Assembly (NCBI RefSeq): GCF_009674605.1
Contig: NZ_WKJO01000003.1
Span: 62,001 to 126,000 of the forward strand
From: Haloferax litoreum
Lineage (GTDB): Archaea > Halobacteriota > Halobacteria > Halobacteriales > Haloferacaceae
Direction of reading: 5' to 3'
Length of the DNA: 64,000 nucleotides
A model generated the notes under the pieces. The model was not told the DNA's origin. It saw only the letters and a program-made list of their open reading frames with translations, and did not search any database. Below, piece after piece: positions 28,528 to 37,371 of this stretch. Numbering within the stretch: position 1 is the first letter of the stretch; each line of letters opens with the position of its first letter. The position numbers and the translations under genes are program-made.

Positions 28528-29202
28528 CTACTCTAGCGACAGCGAGAACCCCCACGTCGCTGTGGTCCGTCCCTCGTCGCCACCGGTCAGGTCACCGACA
28601 GCGAACGTCGTCTCGAAGTGGTACTCGCCGACTGGCAAACAACTGTCTTCGCCGTCGTCTCTCGCCGCCCCGTAGAGGTCGACCAGTGCAGACCGCGACT
28701 CACCCGGTTCAAACGTCTCGATTCGGTACTCTTCGGTGACGGCGATTGGTTCGTCGAGTCGCCAGCATCCCGGGTCGGCGGGGTACTCCTGTCCTGCCGG
28801 TAGGAGAATCAGGTCGCGTGAGTCGTCGGCGACGTACTGGAAGAAGATAGCACGGCCTTCGCCGACTTCGACACGTTCGTCGCTCGTGTTCGTCAGTGTG
28901 ACACGGAGTTGTGGTGGGTGGTCGTCGGTTGCAACGTCTCTGTGCACTTCGACTGTCGGTTCGATGGGGATGTCCGGGGTAGAATCGACGTCGGTGAGTG
29001 TGATTCCCGGCCCGCCCGTTCCACTCGGGCGGGTCCCGCCGCTGGGGTCAGTTCCAGTATCGGTGGTATCCGGGAGGTCAGTCGTGTCGTCGTCACTGTT
29101 AGTCGGAGTTCCGTTCGACCCGCCACCACCGAGACATCCGGCAACGAAGCCGAGAGACAAGACAGCAGCAGAGCGAACGAACAGTCGACGTGTCGGGGAC
29201 AT
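28528..29202 (-). CDS. Haloarchaeal Tat lipoprotein of unknown function
   Basis: Start at the ATG 29200-29202 (MSPTRRLFVRS), 224 residues. Twin arginines and a lipobox (LGFVAGC) are followed by a Gly/Thr/Asp-rich linker (to about 75) and a beta-rich domain (PPQLRVTLTNTSDERVEVGEG, IETFEPGESRSALVDLYG) that looks like an immunoglobulin-like or BsuPI-like fold. It is probably anchored to the outer face of the membrane. No function recognised. Confidence 0.8.
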   Translation of the reverse strand: MSPTRRLFVRSAAVLSLGFVAGCLGGGGSNGTPTNSDDDTTDLPDTTDTGTDPSGGTRPSGTGGPGITLTDVDSTPDIPIEPTVEVHRDVATDDHPPQLRVTLTNTSDERVEVGEGRAIFFQYVADDSRDLILLPAGQEYPADPGCWRLDEPIAVTEEYRIETFEPGESRSALVDLYGAARDDGEDSCLPVGEYHFETTFAVGDLTGGDEGRTTATWGFSLSLE

Positions 29203-29328
29203 ACCAGTACGTCGTCGCGTGAGGGAATAACCCTGCGTGAGAGACAAATGGTCGTTTGAGTCACACAGAGAAACAGGACGAGAGGGAACCAGTGACCCAC
29301 GTGGTACGGGAGAACTGACGTGTACTGC

Positions 29329-30030
29329 TCACGGTGTCGCGTCGCGGTGGTGTCGCTGGCGGTAGTATTCCCACTCGGCGTCGGTTCCGTAGTGGACCAC
29401 GAGGTCTGTCGCCGTCTGTTCGGCCACACCGGGAACGTCTCGGAGCGCCGCAGTGTCTCGCTCGACGACGACTGCCGCGACAGCGTCTGCGCTGGCGAAG
29501 TGTTGGTAGAGTGCGCCTGCGACCTGTCTTCCCGTATTCGGGACGGGGACGCAGGCAGACTCGACGCGTGCGCGTTCTGCCCTGTCGTGGATACGACGAA
29601 TCCACTGCTGGACCCACGAGGCGACTTCCGCTCTCTCGTCGTCGGTATCGGGCGTCTGGACTTCGCGAACCGACTCGTCGACGATACCGCCGAAGCGGGC
29701 AGAAAGAGAGAGTCCGCCCGGATGCGGGAGGACGTGGACGCTCGGTGGGTCGCCGGACTCGGTGCCGACGAGAACCGACGGGACCGACTTCTCGAAACGA
29801 AGCGCGAAGTTCGCAGGGCGGGGTTCCCCCGGTGGGTAGATGACCCACTCGTCGTTCGGCAGGTCGACTCGCTCGGGGAGCCATCCGAGTTCACCTGCTT
29901 GGAACCGACCTTCGGCGTCTGCGTTCTGGTCTGTCTCACGGGTCACGTCGTGGTCCTCTGATGATGGCGCAGTGCCCGACTCGAAGCGTCGAGACAATCG
30001 CGCACGCTGACAGTCCGGTCGCCAGTCCAT
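29329..30030 (-). CDS. Hypothetical protein with C-terminal helix-hairpin-helix-like segment
   Basis: Start at the ATG 30028-30030 (MDWRPDCQRAR), 233 residues; the frame is open further upstream, but that sequence is arginine-rich and untypical. A soluble protein with a central beta-rich half (WVIYPPGEPRPANFALRFEKS, LSLSARFGG) and a helical C-terminal half ending in AALRDVPGVAEQTATDLVVHYG, which resembles a DNA-binding HhH motif. No membrane segments. A DNA-linked role is only suggested by the motif. Confidence 0.65.
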   Translation of the reverse strand: MDWRPDCQRARLSRRFESGTAPSSEDHDVTRETDQNADAEGRFQAGELGWLPERVDLPNDEWVIYPPGEPRPANFALRFEKSVPSVLVGTESGDPPSVHVLPHPGGLSLSARFGGIVDESVREVQTPDTDDERAEVASWVQQWIRRIHDRAERARVESACVPVPNTGRQVAGALYQHFASADAVAAVVVERDTAALRDVPGVAEQTATDLVVHYGTDAEWEYYRQRHHRDATP

Positions 30031-30220
30031 AATACACGCGGTTATCGGGACGAGCCAGTTGCACCGAAGACACCAGAACACTGCACCCCGCCCGAAGAAC
30101 ACACCCCGAGGTGTCGAACGACACGCCTCTGGCCGACACCGTGTCTTCCGCGAGTGTCTCACAGACACACGGGCACATCACACCCATTTGCTCAAGTACG
30201 TAGAGTACGAACCCCGATGT

Positions 30221-30460
30221 ATGCCCGTCGTTGAGGTCAACCTCCCGGACGAACTGCTCGTCGAATTCGAACAACTCGTGGACGAAGAGTTCATCAGCGA
30301 AGAACAGGCCGTCGAAGAACTCCTCTCGATGGGGATGGACGCCTACGGTGCCCCCGTCGACGACGAGGGCGGTGTCCAGTCGGACTTCGTCCAGAGCGCC
30401 CAGAACAACCTGTTCGACACCGCCGGTGACCCCGGTGGACTCGACGACGACGTACTCTAG
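30221..30460 (+). CDS. Small RHH-like protein (DUF7120-like)
   Basis: 79 residues. MPVVEVNLPDELLVEFEQLV followed by FISEEQAVEELLSMGMDAYG has the strand-helix-helix pattern of ribbon-helix-helix (CopG/ParD-like) regulators; the C-terminal tail QSDFVQSAQNNLFDTAGDPGG is conserved in haloarchaeal small proteins of this kind. Start chosen where the RHH strand begins; the frame upstream has non-coding composition. A decayed second copy of its C-terminal part lies at 57451-57535. Probably a DNA-binding dimer; target unknown. Confidence 0.75.
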   Translation: MPVVEVNLPDELLVEFEQLVDEEFISEEQAVEELLSMGMDAYGAPVDDEGGVQSDFVQSAQNNLFDTAGDPGGLDDDVL

Positions 30461-30728
30461 GCGGAAGACCGTTCGACCGCCGGCACCTGACGAGTGGTTC
30501 GGACGACCACTCGAGTTCTCACCCACCAGAGATTCTTTTCGCCGATACAGCCGACACGCGATTTTAGCGCCGCTCTCGGGCGAGTCCGCGGTTAATCTCA
30601 CATTTACCTGTACGTTCGTCGCGTGACCAAACGCGCAGGGACAATCGCCAGTTCGACCCCGTATCCGGCGTGTCGCGGGCAGTGTTTGTCGGTGTACAAC
30701 TTTCTGGGAGGCACACCAACACCCGACG

Positions 30729-31673
30729 ATGAACGCCCCGATTTCGGACCAGACGGTTCTCGTCACGGGTGGCGCGGGTTTCATCGGGAGCCACCTCGTC
30801 GACGCCCTCCATCGGACCAACGAGGTCCGCGTCCTCGACGACTTCTCCAGTGGCCATCGGGACAACCTCCCGTCTGACGTGACACTTATCGAAGGAAACA
30901 TCCTCAACGACCGCGCGGTCCGGACCGCGACGGACGGTGTGGACGTCATCTTCCACGAAGCGGCAGTCGTAGACGTCGGCGCTTCGGTCGAACGTCCACT
31001 CGAGACACACGACGTGAACTGCACTGGGGGACTCACCATCCTCGACCGGGCGCGAGACGAAGACGCACGCGTGGTCGTCGCGTCGAGTGCGGCAGTGTAC
31101 GGTCAACCGACTCGCATCCCCGTCTCAGAAGACGACCCACTCAGACCGACCTCACCGTACGGCTTACAGAAAGTCGCCTTGGACCGGTACGCGACGATGT
31201 ACCACGACCTGTACGGTCTCGAGACGGTCGCACTTCGGTATTTCAACGTGTACGGCCGACGAGGAGAAGCGAGTCAGTACAGTGGTGTCATCGACGCCTT
31301 CGTGCGACGGTCGCTCGAAGGTGACCCACTCGTCATCTTCGGCGACGGAACCCAAACCCGTGACTTCGTCCACGTCGACGACGTAGTGCAGGCGAACCTT
31401 CTAGCAGCGACGACAGACAACGTTGGGACGGCGTACAACATCGGGACTGGCGACAGCGTCTCGATTCGCGACCTAGCATCGACCATCGTGGAACTCACCG
31501 ACCGCCCCACGCCGGTACAGTTCGAACCTGCTCGACCGGGAGACATCGCGGAGAGCGAAGCCGATATCACTCGCGCACGACGAGACTTGGGGTTCGAACC
31601 CACGGTGTCGCTTCGGAACGGCCTCGGACGAATCGTAAGCGAACGCAAAAAACGCCCGACAGGGTACGAGTGA
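30729..31673 (+). CDS. NAD-dependent nucleotide-sugar epimerase/dehydratase (extended SDR)
   Basis: 314 residues. Rossmann motif GGAGFIG near the N-terminus, and active-site Ser-Tyr-Lys as SSAAVYG and the SPYGLQK Y-x3-K. RYFNVYGRR and the FGDGTQTRDFVHVDDVV segment are typical of UDP-glucose/UDP-GlcNAc 4-epimerase-like enzymes (GalE/WbpP branch) and related dehydratases. It presumably supplies a nucleotide sugar for the surface-glycan locus it opens. A box TACAACTTT (about 30697-30705) with GGGAGG after it precedes the ATG. Confidence 0.88.
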   Translation: MNAPISDQTVLVTGGAGFIGSHLVDALHRTNEVRVLDDFSSGHRDNLPSDVTLIEGNILNDRAVRTATDGVDVIFHEAAVVDVGASVERPLETHDVNCTGGLTILDRARDEDARVVVASSAAVYGQPTRIPVSEDDPLRPTSPYGLQKVALDRYATMYHDLYGLETVALRYFNVYGRRGEASQYSGVIDAFVRRSLEGDPLVIFGDGTQTRDFVHVDDVVQANLLAATTDNVGTAYNIGTGDSVSIRDLASTIVELTDRPTPVQFEPARPGDIAESEADITRARRDLGFEPTVSLRNGLGRIVSERKKRPTGYE

Positions 31674-31889
31674 CTTCGGCTGAAAGTCATCGAATCGTCG
31701 GCTATACGAAGCATAACAATACCCACGCTGGTCCACCTATTTACGAACGGAAATGACACATAGACGGCAGTGGAAGAGTGTCGTCGGGACGTCGATTCAG
31801 ACTCCCACGTGCACCGCTCGCCGTCTTAGTCACGCGCCCCACCGACTGAGCGAATCGAACGCCGAGAGGGCGTGGACGGTGACCACACG

Positions 31890-33404
31890 ATGAGTCGAAA
31901 CCTGATGAAAGGGTTTCTGTCGATATTTAGCGCCAAAGTGATAACGTCAGTCGTCTCTATCGCGACACTCCCACTCATCGTCCGCGTTCTGGGACCGGGC
32001 GGGTACGGTGACTTCGCCTTCCTGTTGTCGGTGTTCTCTGTGCTGATGATTTTCATCAGTTCGGGAGTGACCGGTGGCGTCCAGAAGTTCGTCGCCGAAG
32101 AGCGAGACGAACCGAATTGGAAAGCGAGCGTCATCTGGTTCTACTTCAAACTCGCAGTCGTCCTCGCGGCAATCGGCTTCCTCGGACTCGTCGCCGTGAC
32201 AGGGTCCGGCGCCGTAGAGCGTCTCTTCGGACCGGACTTCGTCTTGTACTTCTACCTGCTGGCTGTCTTCGTCATCGCGGCACAGTTCCGCGAATTCTGT
32301 AATCGGACGCTGTTAGGACTCGGACTCGAACAGTTCTCGGAGCCGATTCGTGTGTTGAACAAACTCCTGTGGATTAGCGTCGGCATCGGACTCGCCGTGT
32401 TCTACGACGGTGGCGTGGCAGGATTCTTGTTCGGAAATATCCTCGGCGATACTGTCGCCGCGATACTTGGACTCTTCGTCATCAACCGATACGTTCCGTT
32501 GAGAACCGTCTTCGGGAGTGTCGCGTCGAAACTCTCCGAGCGTCAGTTGCTCACGTTCAACGTCCTCAACATCGCCCTCGTCCTCTTGGTCATGTCGTTG
32601 TACCACATCGACGTCATCATGATTCGCATGTTCCTCGGCAACGACGAGACAGGGTACTACAAAGCCGCACTCGCGCTCGCAGAGTACATGTGGTTCGTGC
32701 CAATCGTCCTCCAGTCCCTGCTGCTCCACTCGACGTCCAGTCTCTGGTCCAGTGGGGAACACGAGCGAGTCTCCCGTATGTCTGCCCGGATTACGAGGTA
32801 CACCGCACTGCTGACTATCGTGATGGCCATCGGTATCGCCGTCCTCGCAGACCGTTTCGTCCCGTACTACTTCGGTGCCGACTTCCTGCCGGTGGTCGCA
32901 CCCCTCATCTACCTCCTCCCCGGAGCACTCGGGTTCGCAATCGCACGCCCCATCTACGCTATCAGTCAGGGGAACGGGAACCTCAAACCGCTGATTTTCG
33001 CTACTGGTGGGGCCGCACTGTTGAACCTCGTGTTGAATTTCATCCTCATACCAGAGTACGGTATCATCGGTGCGGCGGTGGCGACGAGTATCGGGTACGG
33101 GTCGATGTTCGGCCTGCACGTAGTGAGTGCCAGATACATCGGCTACGACCCACTCGGCGACTTTCGTGCGGTTCGTATCGGGGCGACTGTCCTCGTCTCG
33201 GCACCGGTCATCTACCTCATGGACACGGCGATTTCGAGTGACCTCGTCGCGCTCGTCGTCGTTCCACTCCTCGGTGGGGCCTTCTACTTCGTCGCCGCAC
33301 TCGGAACCGGGGCACTGAGCGTCGACGAGTTGCTCGGGATTCTCGCAGCGCTCCCATCCCCCTTCCGGAAGTGGTCGAAGACCATCGAGGCGTGGATAGA
33401 CTGA
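31890..33404 (+). CDS. Polysaccharide/lipid-linked oligosaccharide flippase (MATE/MVF-type)
   Basis: Start at the ATG 31890, preceded by GGTGA; a GTG six codons earlier is possible. 504 residues and 13-14 helices. The opening NLMKGFLSIFSAKVITSVVS and VLGPGGYGDFAFLLSV are the Polysacc_synt signature of Wzx-type flippases, as in haloarchaeal AglR-like proteins. It should move the lipid-linked glycan from the cytoplasmic to the outer face. TAACAA-type promoter-like box at 31712-31720. Confidence 0.9.
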   Translation: MSRNLMKGFLSIFSAKVITSVVSIATLPLIVRVLGPGGYGDFAFLLSVFSVLMIFISSGVTGGVQKFVAEERDEPNWKASVIWFYFKLAVVLAAIGFLGLVAVTGSGAVERLFGPDFVLYFYLLAVFVIAAQFREFCNRTLLGLGLEQFSEPIRVLNKLLWISVGIGLAVFYDGGVAGFLFGNILGDTVAAILGLFVINRYVPLRTVFGSVASKLSERQLLTFNVLNIALVLLVMSLYHIDVIMIRMFLGNDETGYYKAALALAEYMWFVPIVLQSLLLHSTSSLWSSGEHERVSRMSARITRYTALLTIVMAIGIAVLADRFVPYYFGADFLPVVAPLIYLLPGALGFAIARPIYAISQGNGNLKPLIFATGGAALLNLVLNFILIPEYGIIGAAVATSIGYGSMFGLHVVSARYIGYDPLGDFRAVRIGATVLVSAPVIYLMDTAISSDLVALVVVPLLGGAFYFVAALGTGALSVDELLGILAALPSPFRKWSKTIEAWID

Positions 33405-33692
33405 TGGCTAGCCACCATCTCGTTCGTGTCAGTTTCCTTTTCCATGACGGAGATGGGAGGCCACGCGTCGTGGCCGGCCTCCGACCTCTCCAAAACATCA
33501 ATATACCGACTGTTTCTCCCCGGATTTCGCTGTATAACAATATCAGTCACGGTGTAACCTTAGACTGGTTGTGCCGTGACCGCAGAGACACAGTGGCTGA
33601 GAGAATCTTGAGCGGTCACAGGTCACTCGTTCGGAGGGCGGAAACCACTCCCTGAAGGAGCGACCTGCGGCAGAATTCACAACACGGACACG

Positions 33693-34880
33693 ATGTTCAT
33701 TCCGCTCGACCCCAACTTCAAACTCAGGTGGATTGGAAAACCCGACCCACCGCACCCGTCGTGGGTGGACGACCCCGATTGGGTCCCACGAGGACACAAA
33801 CAGGTGTACGCGCACGCACGGACAGGACTCTACGCAATCCTGGACGCTCTCGGTACAGACGGGGGGACAGTAATGCTCCCGGCGTATCTCCCGGAGAGCG
33901 CCGTCTGGCCGTTCCGGGAACACGGCTACGAAATCGTCTATTATCCGATTTCAGAGCACCTCACGTACCCAGAGCAGGAAATCGAAGCGCTCATCCATCA
34001 GGTAGCACCCGACGTCGTCCTCTTCGTCCACTACCTTGGGTTCGCCGACCCATCTTTCGACTCGCTTGCACAGACTGCCAGTTCGAGTGGTGCCATCGTC
34101 ATCGAAGACTGCGCACGAGGGTTGTTCAGTAGAGACGAAGACGGGAAACTTCTCGGGACCACCGGAGATGCCGCAGTCTTCAGTGCGCACAAGACACTCC
34201 CCGCACCGTTCGGTGGCATCGTCGTCACTCGAACACATAGACTCGAACCGCCTGTGTCGGCAGCGTCCGAAACGAAGGAACTTCTCAGACTGGCCGGGAT
34301 GTGGTCGGTCAACCACCTCAACGTTCGGAGACACCTTCGTCGCTTGAACGGGCGAGCGACTCCGCGACCATTCGAAGAAGACCTCTCCGAAGTCCTACCG
34401 ATGCCAAATACCTCGTGGCCCCCCCTCGCACCGGGAAGACTCTCGCGAATCGGACTCCACCACGCCTACCCACTACGTGTTCGGTCAGAGCGAAGCGGGA
34501 GATACAACACGCTCCGCTTGAGTCTCCTCGACATCGAGGGAATCGAGGTGTTGACACCTGCGGCACACGACACGGCGTGTCCGTACGGGGTCGCAATCCG
34601 CGTGGGAGAGGGGCCGGTGGTACGGAACCAGGTCTACAACGCGATTCGAAGTGCTGGACTCCCCGCAGAGCGGTATATCTGGGGACTCAAGGGCGATGGT
34701 TCGTACATCGAACAGTTCCCGAGAGCGACGCACCTCCGAGAATCGATTATCGTTCTTCCGACACACCAGCAACTTCCGTGGGAGTCGCTCCCGCTCTTCG
34801 GGGAATGTATCGAAGAAGTGCTCGACGAAAAGCCGACTCGGTCGACGACGAGTTCGGAAGAACTGTCGAAGCACGCCTGA
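33693..34880 (+). CDS. DegT/DnrJ/EryC1-like PLP-dependent protein
   Basis: 395 residues, fold type I. VVLFVHYLGFADP and VIEDCARGLFS contain the cofactor-binding aspartate (Asp139), and VFSAHKTLPAPFGG contains the probable Schiff-base lysine (Lys167). Sugar aminotransferases of this class add an amino group to keto-sugars; the spacing is normal, but the sequence diverges strongly from typical DegT proteins, so another PLP reaction is possible. It fits an amino-sugar branch of the glycan locus. Divergent or convergent partners: the flippase lies upstream on the same strand, the beta-helix gene is convergent. Confidence 0.75.
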   Translation: MFIPLDPNFKLRWIGKPDPPHPSWVDDPDWVPRGHKQVYAHARTGLYAILDALGTDGGTVMLPAYLPESAVWPFREHGYEIVYYPISEHLTYPEQEIEALIHQVAPDVVLFVHYLGFADPSFDSLAQTASSSGAIVIEDCARGLFSRDEDGKLLGTTGDAAVFSAHKTLPAPFGGIVVTRTHRLEPPVSAASETKELLRLAGMWSVNHLNVRRHLRRLNGRATPRPFEEDLSEVLPMPNTSWPPLAPGRLSRIGLHHAYPLRVRSERSGRYNTLRLSLLDIEGIEVLTPAAHDTACPYGVAIRVGEGPVVRNQVYNAIRSAGLPAERYIWGLKGDGSYIEQFPRATHLRESIIVLPTHQQLPWESLPLFGECIEEVLDEKPTRSTTSSEELSKHA

Positions 34881-34959
34881 GTGCGGACAGAGTCTCCCGA
34901 ACCGTCAGCCGATGGTGGGTATCGAGGTGGAAGGCGGGTTCAGACGCGTCTGACGTGCG

Positions 34960-36600
34960 TTATCTCGGGCAACCGATGTCCGAGGACGGTTCAGACGACC
35001 CGTAGTGATTGTTGTTGAACGAGACGTTGCGCCATTCGTCCGTGTGGACCTGGATGATGGCCTCGTTCGTCCATCCACTCGGGTTGTCCCGAGGTTCGAC
35101 AGGGTTGTAGAACCAGTTGTCGTGGATGTCCGCGATGTCGTCCGGCACGCCGCGGATGGCGACGGCAGGAACTTTCTCGTCTTCGAGTTCGTCGTAGACG
35201 GCCTCGACCGTGTTGTTGTAAATCTTCATCGTCGTACCACCCGGCCGGTGCTGGTCGAACACGTGCGAGATGGCGTCTGCCTTCACGTGGTTGTAACGGA
35301 TGGTGTAGCCACCGCCGTTACCCTGGACGCTGTGGCGGTTGTGGTCGAAGAGGTTGTACTCGATGATGGGGTTGTCAGATCCTTCCGTTGCGACACCGTA
35401 CCCGTGACCCTCGCGGGGGTTGTGGTGGAGGTGACAGTGGTGGATGTGCGTGTCGTCGTTCGAACGAATCGCAGCGTACCCCCAGCCGAACCCGTTGACG
35501 TTGTCGATTTCGATGTTGGAACCGCGAGCGTCGATGCCGAGTTCGGTGTCGTCTGCTTCGACCCAGTCCCAGCGTGGGCCACCGACCTGCAAGCCGGTGA
35601 TGCGGACGTCGTCCTGGACTTCGAGCATCGCCCACGGACTGTGGTCGGTCTTGATGAGGCCACCCTCGGCACCGTTGATACCACGGTCGGACGCGAGCGT
35701 GATACCGCGTGGGACGGTCAGTTCACGCCGACCGACGTCGATTTCTGCGCCACCTTCGACGTAGACCACGTCGCCGCTCGACGCGTCGTCGAACGCAGAG
35801 ACTAACTCGCGCGTAGAGGAGACGAGGAAGTCGGCCTCGGACGGTGCGACGGTGTTGGGGTAGCCGTCGCCACCACCGATTGCAGGACCGGTCGGGGTCG
35901 AGTCGTCGGTCGGTTCGGACGTCTCGGAACCGAATTCGGACGGGTCGACCTCTTGGCCGTCGACGAGAAGTTTGAACGGGCCGGTGGTGGGGCTGAACTC
36001 GGAGAGTTCGCCCTTGAACTTGAACGAGTCACCGTAGCCGTTGCCGGTGTAGCCCTGTGCGGTCCAAGTACCGTCGGAGTTCTGCGAAATCTGGTCGTTC
36101 TTCGTCTCCGCCGAGTTCCGCGTGTCGTTGAATATCTTCGTAATCTCGTCCGTCGTCGTGAACTCGTAGGTGAGTTCGGAGGGGTCTTCGGTCGAGATAA
36201 TCTCGATGGTGTGCTGGGCGGTCTGCTCGATGCTCTCCCCACACTTCACGACTGCAGGACCGTCGAAACTGAAACTCGTGATGTTGCCGGAGAACTCGTA
36301 GGCGTCGACACCGTCGGTGACCGAGCCTTCGACGCGGCCGTCGGAGACGGTGTCAGAGGACGAATCAGTGCTGCTGGAGGATATCTTCTGAATCGTCTCT
36401 GAAACCTCGAACACGTACTCGGTCGACTCGGAGGTGTCCGTCCCGTCTACGATGAGCGTGTACGGGTGGCTCTCTGCGCTCGCACTGCCCGTACCGAGGG
36501 CGAGTGCCGCCAGGGTTGCGCCGCCAAGCTTCAGGTAGGTTCGTCTTCCGAGGAGGGACTCGTCGTCTTCCTTCTGCACGCCGTTGCTTTCGGGTACCAT
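34960..36600 (-). CDS. Tat-exported protein: two repeat domains plus right-handed beta-helix
   Basis: Start at the ATG 36598-36600, 546 residues. Twin-arginine signal (GRRTYLKLGGATLAALALG) ending in ASAES, without lipobox cysteine, so probably released or S-layer associated. Two about 85-residue beta domains follow (about 45-125 and 130-220; each ends near FSFDG or SPTTGPFKLLVDG). A linker leads to a right-handed parallel beta-helix (about 260-546: LTVPRGITLASDRG, IHHCHLHHNPREGHGYG, IYNNTVEAV) like pectate-lyase-type polysaccharide lyases. The first domain type recurs in the protein at 63296. Likely binds or cuts an extracellular glycan; catalysis is unproven. Confidence 0.8.
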   Translation of the reverse strand: MVPESNGVQKEDDESLLGRRTYLKLGGATLAALALGTGSASAESHPYTLIVDGTDTSESTEYVFEVSETIQKISSSSTDSSSDTVSDGRVEGSVTDGVDAYEFSGNITSFSFDGPAVVKCGESIEQTAQHTIEIISTEDPSELTYEFTTTDEITKIFNDTRNSAETKNDQISQNSDGTWTAQGYTGNGYGDSFKFKGELSEFSPTTGPFKLLVDGQEVDPSEFGSETSEPTDDSTPTGPAIGGGDGYPNTVAPSEADFLVSSTRELVSAFDDASSGDVVYVEGGAEIDVGRRELTVPRGITLASDRGINGAEGGLIKTDHSPWAMLEVQDDVRITGLQVGGPRWDWVEADDTELGIDARGSNIEIDNVNGFGWGYAAIRSNDDTHIHHCHLHHNPREGHGYGVATEGSDNPIIEYNLFDHNRHSVQGNGGGYTIRYNHVKADAISHVFDQHRPGGTTMKIYNNTVEAVYDELEDEKVPAVAIRGVPDDIADIHDNWFYNPVEPRDNPSGWTNEAIIQVHTDEWRNVSFNNNHYGSSEPSSDIGCPR

Positions 36601-36626
36601 ATGTCCGGTTAAGATGAGCATTAAGG

Positions 36627-36632
36627 TATAAA
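36627..36632 (-). promoter_or_regulatory. TATA box of the beta-helix gene
   Basis: TTTATA on the minus strand, 26 nt before the ATG at 36600. The spacing implies a leaderless transcript, common in haloarchaea. It is the canonical haloarchaeal box, unlike the TAACAA boxes of the neighbouring glycan genes. Confidence 0.55.
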
Positions 36633-36809
36633 CTTTCCCCTTATCCCAACGATAGGATTTAGGAACAGTCACAATAACCTGAACAAATTGGATATTATTC
36701 AATTATTGTTTTCGCGGTTTTATGTGTGTTGAATAACCCCGTTAAGCAGGCATTATTGGTGGTAGAAGCTCTAAAACGCCCTAATTCATTCTGGATTTTT
36801 GGTGTTACA

Positions 36810-36827
36810 TCGAATACAGGTATTCGA
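36810..36827. promoter_or_regulatory. 18-bp perfect palindrome in noncoding DNA
   Basis: TCGAATAC-AG-GTATTCGA, eight paired bases each side of a 2-nt centre, about 210 bp upstream of the beta-helix gene and not near another start. Operator-like, but no cognate protein can be named. Confidence 0.4.
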
Positions 36828-37371
36828 CACATGGTCAGATTAATGGGTGTTAACATTCAGCACACCACGAATTGGTAGCGACCGAGGTTCGACACCGAAT
36901 TCGGCGCAGAACGTACAGAGGTCCGAACCGGATTCTGAGCACATTAAGAGGGCGATTATTCGGAGAAACACCAAAAATATTCTTTTAAATTGATATAGTC
37001 GTCGGAACTCGCGCGCGCTCAGCGCCACGGTGTGGCCACCTCTACAGGACGTGTGTCGAGGACGGTCCAAGCCTTAGAATACAGACACGAAGAGGTGACT
37101 CAACCGGGCATCAGAACACCCTCGAAGGCAGTCGACGATTCTCAGCGTCCTGTATGGTTCGACCCCGGATGTACGTACGCACGCGTGCGACTACAGAAGA
37201 TTGTGCATCGGGACACAGTCGTCCGCGACGTGGTAGACGTTCTTCCGGTCGCCTCGGCACCGATGCTGGTACCGACACTCCGATAGTCTCGGTCGACGGA
37301 CGCCTCGTTTCGGTTCAGGGCGAGAGACTAATACGACCGAGTGGGGTCCCCCGCCGGTTGGAGTCGACTGC

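Larger units (their letters stand above)
36601..37371. other. 771-bp noncoding region, AT-rich then GC-rich
   Basis: From 36600 to about 37010 the DNA is AT-rich with a TTTATA promoter box for the beta-helix gene (minus strand, 36627-36632, 26 nt before its ATG) and an 18-bp palindrome at 36810-36827. From 37020 to 37371 base composition returns to normal, but no frame has convincing protein character; it could be an eroded gene. Confidence 0.55.

Noticed and set aside
31585-31605. T-loop-like GGGTTCGAACCC
   Set aside because: Lies inside the epimerase coding sequence; no tRNA arms around it.
36840-37070. 76-codon minus-strand frame with a CxxC pair
   Set aside because: In AT-rich noncoding DNA, no ribosome-binding site or recognisable domain.
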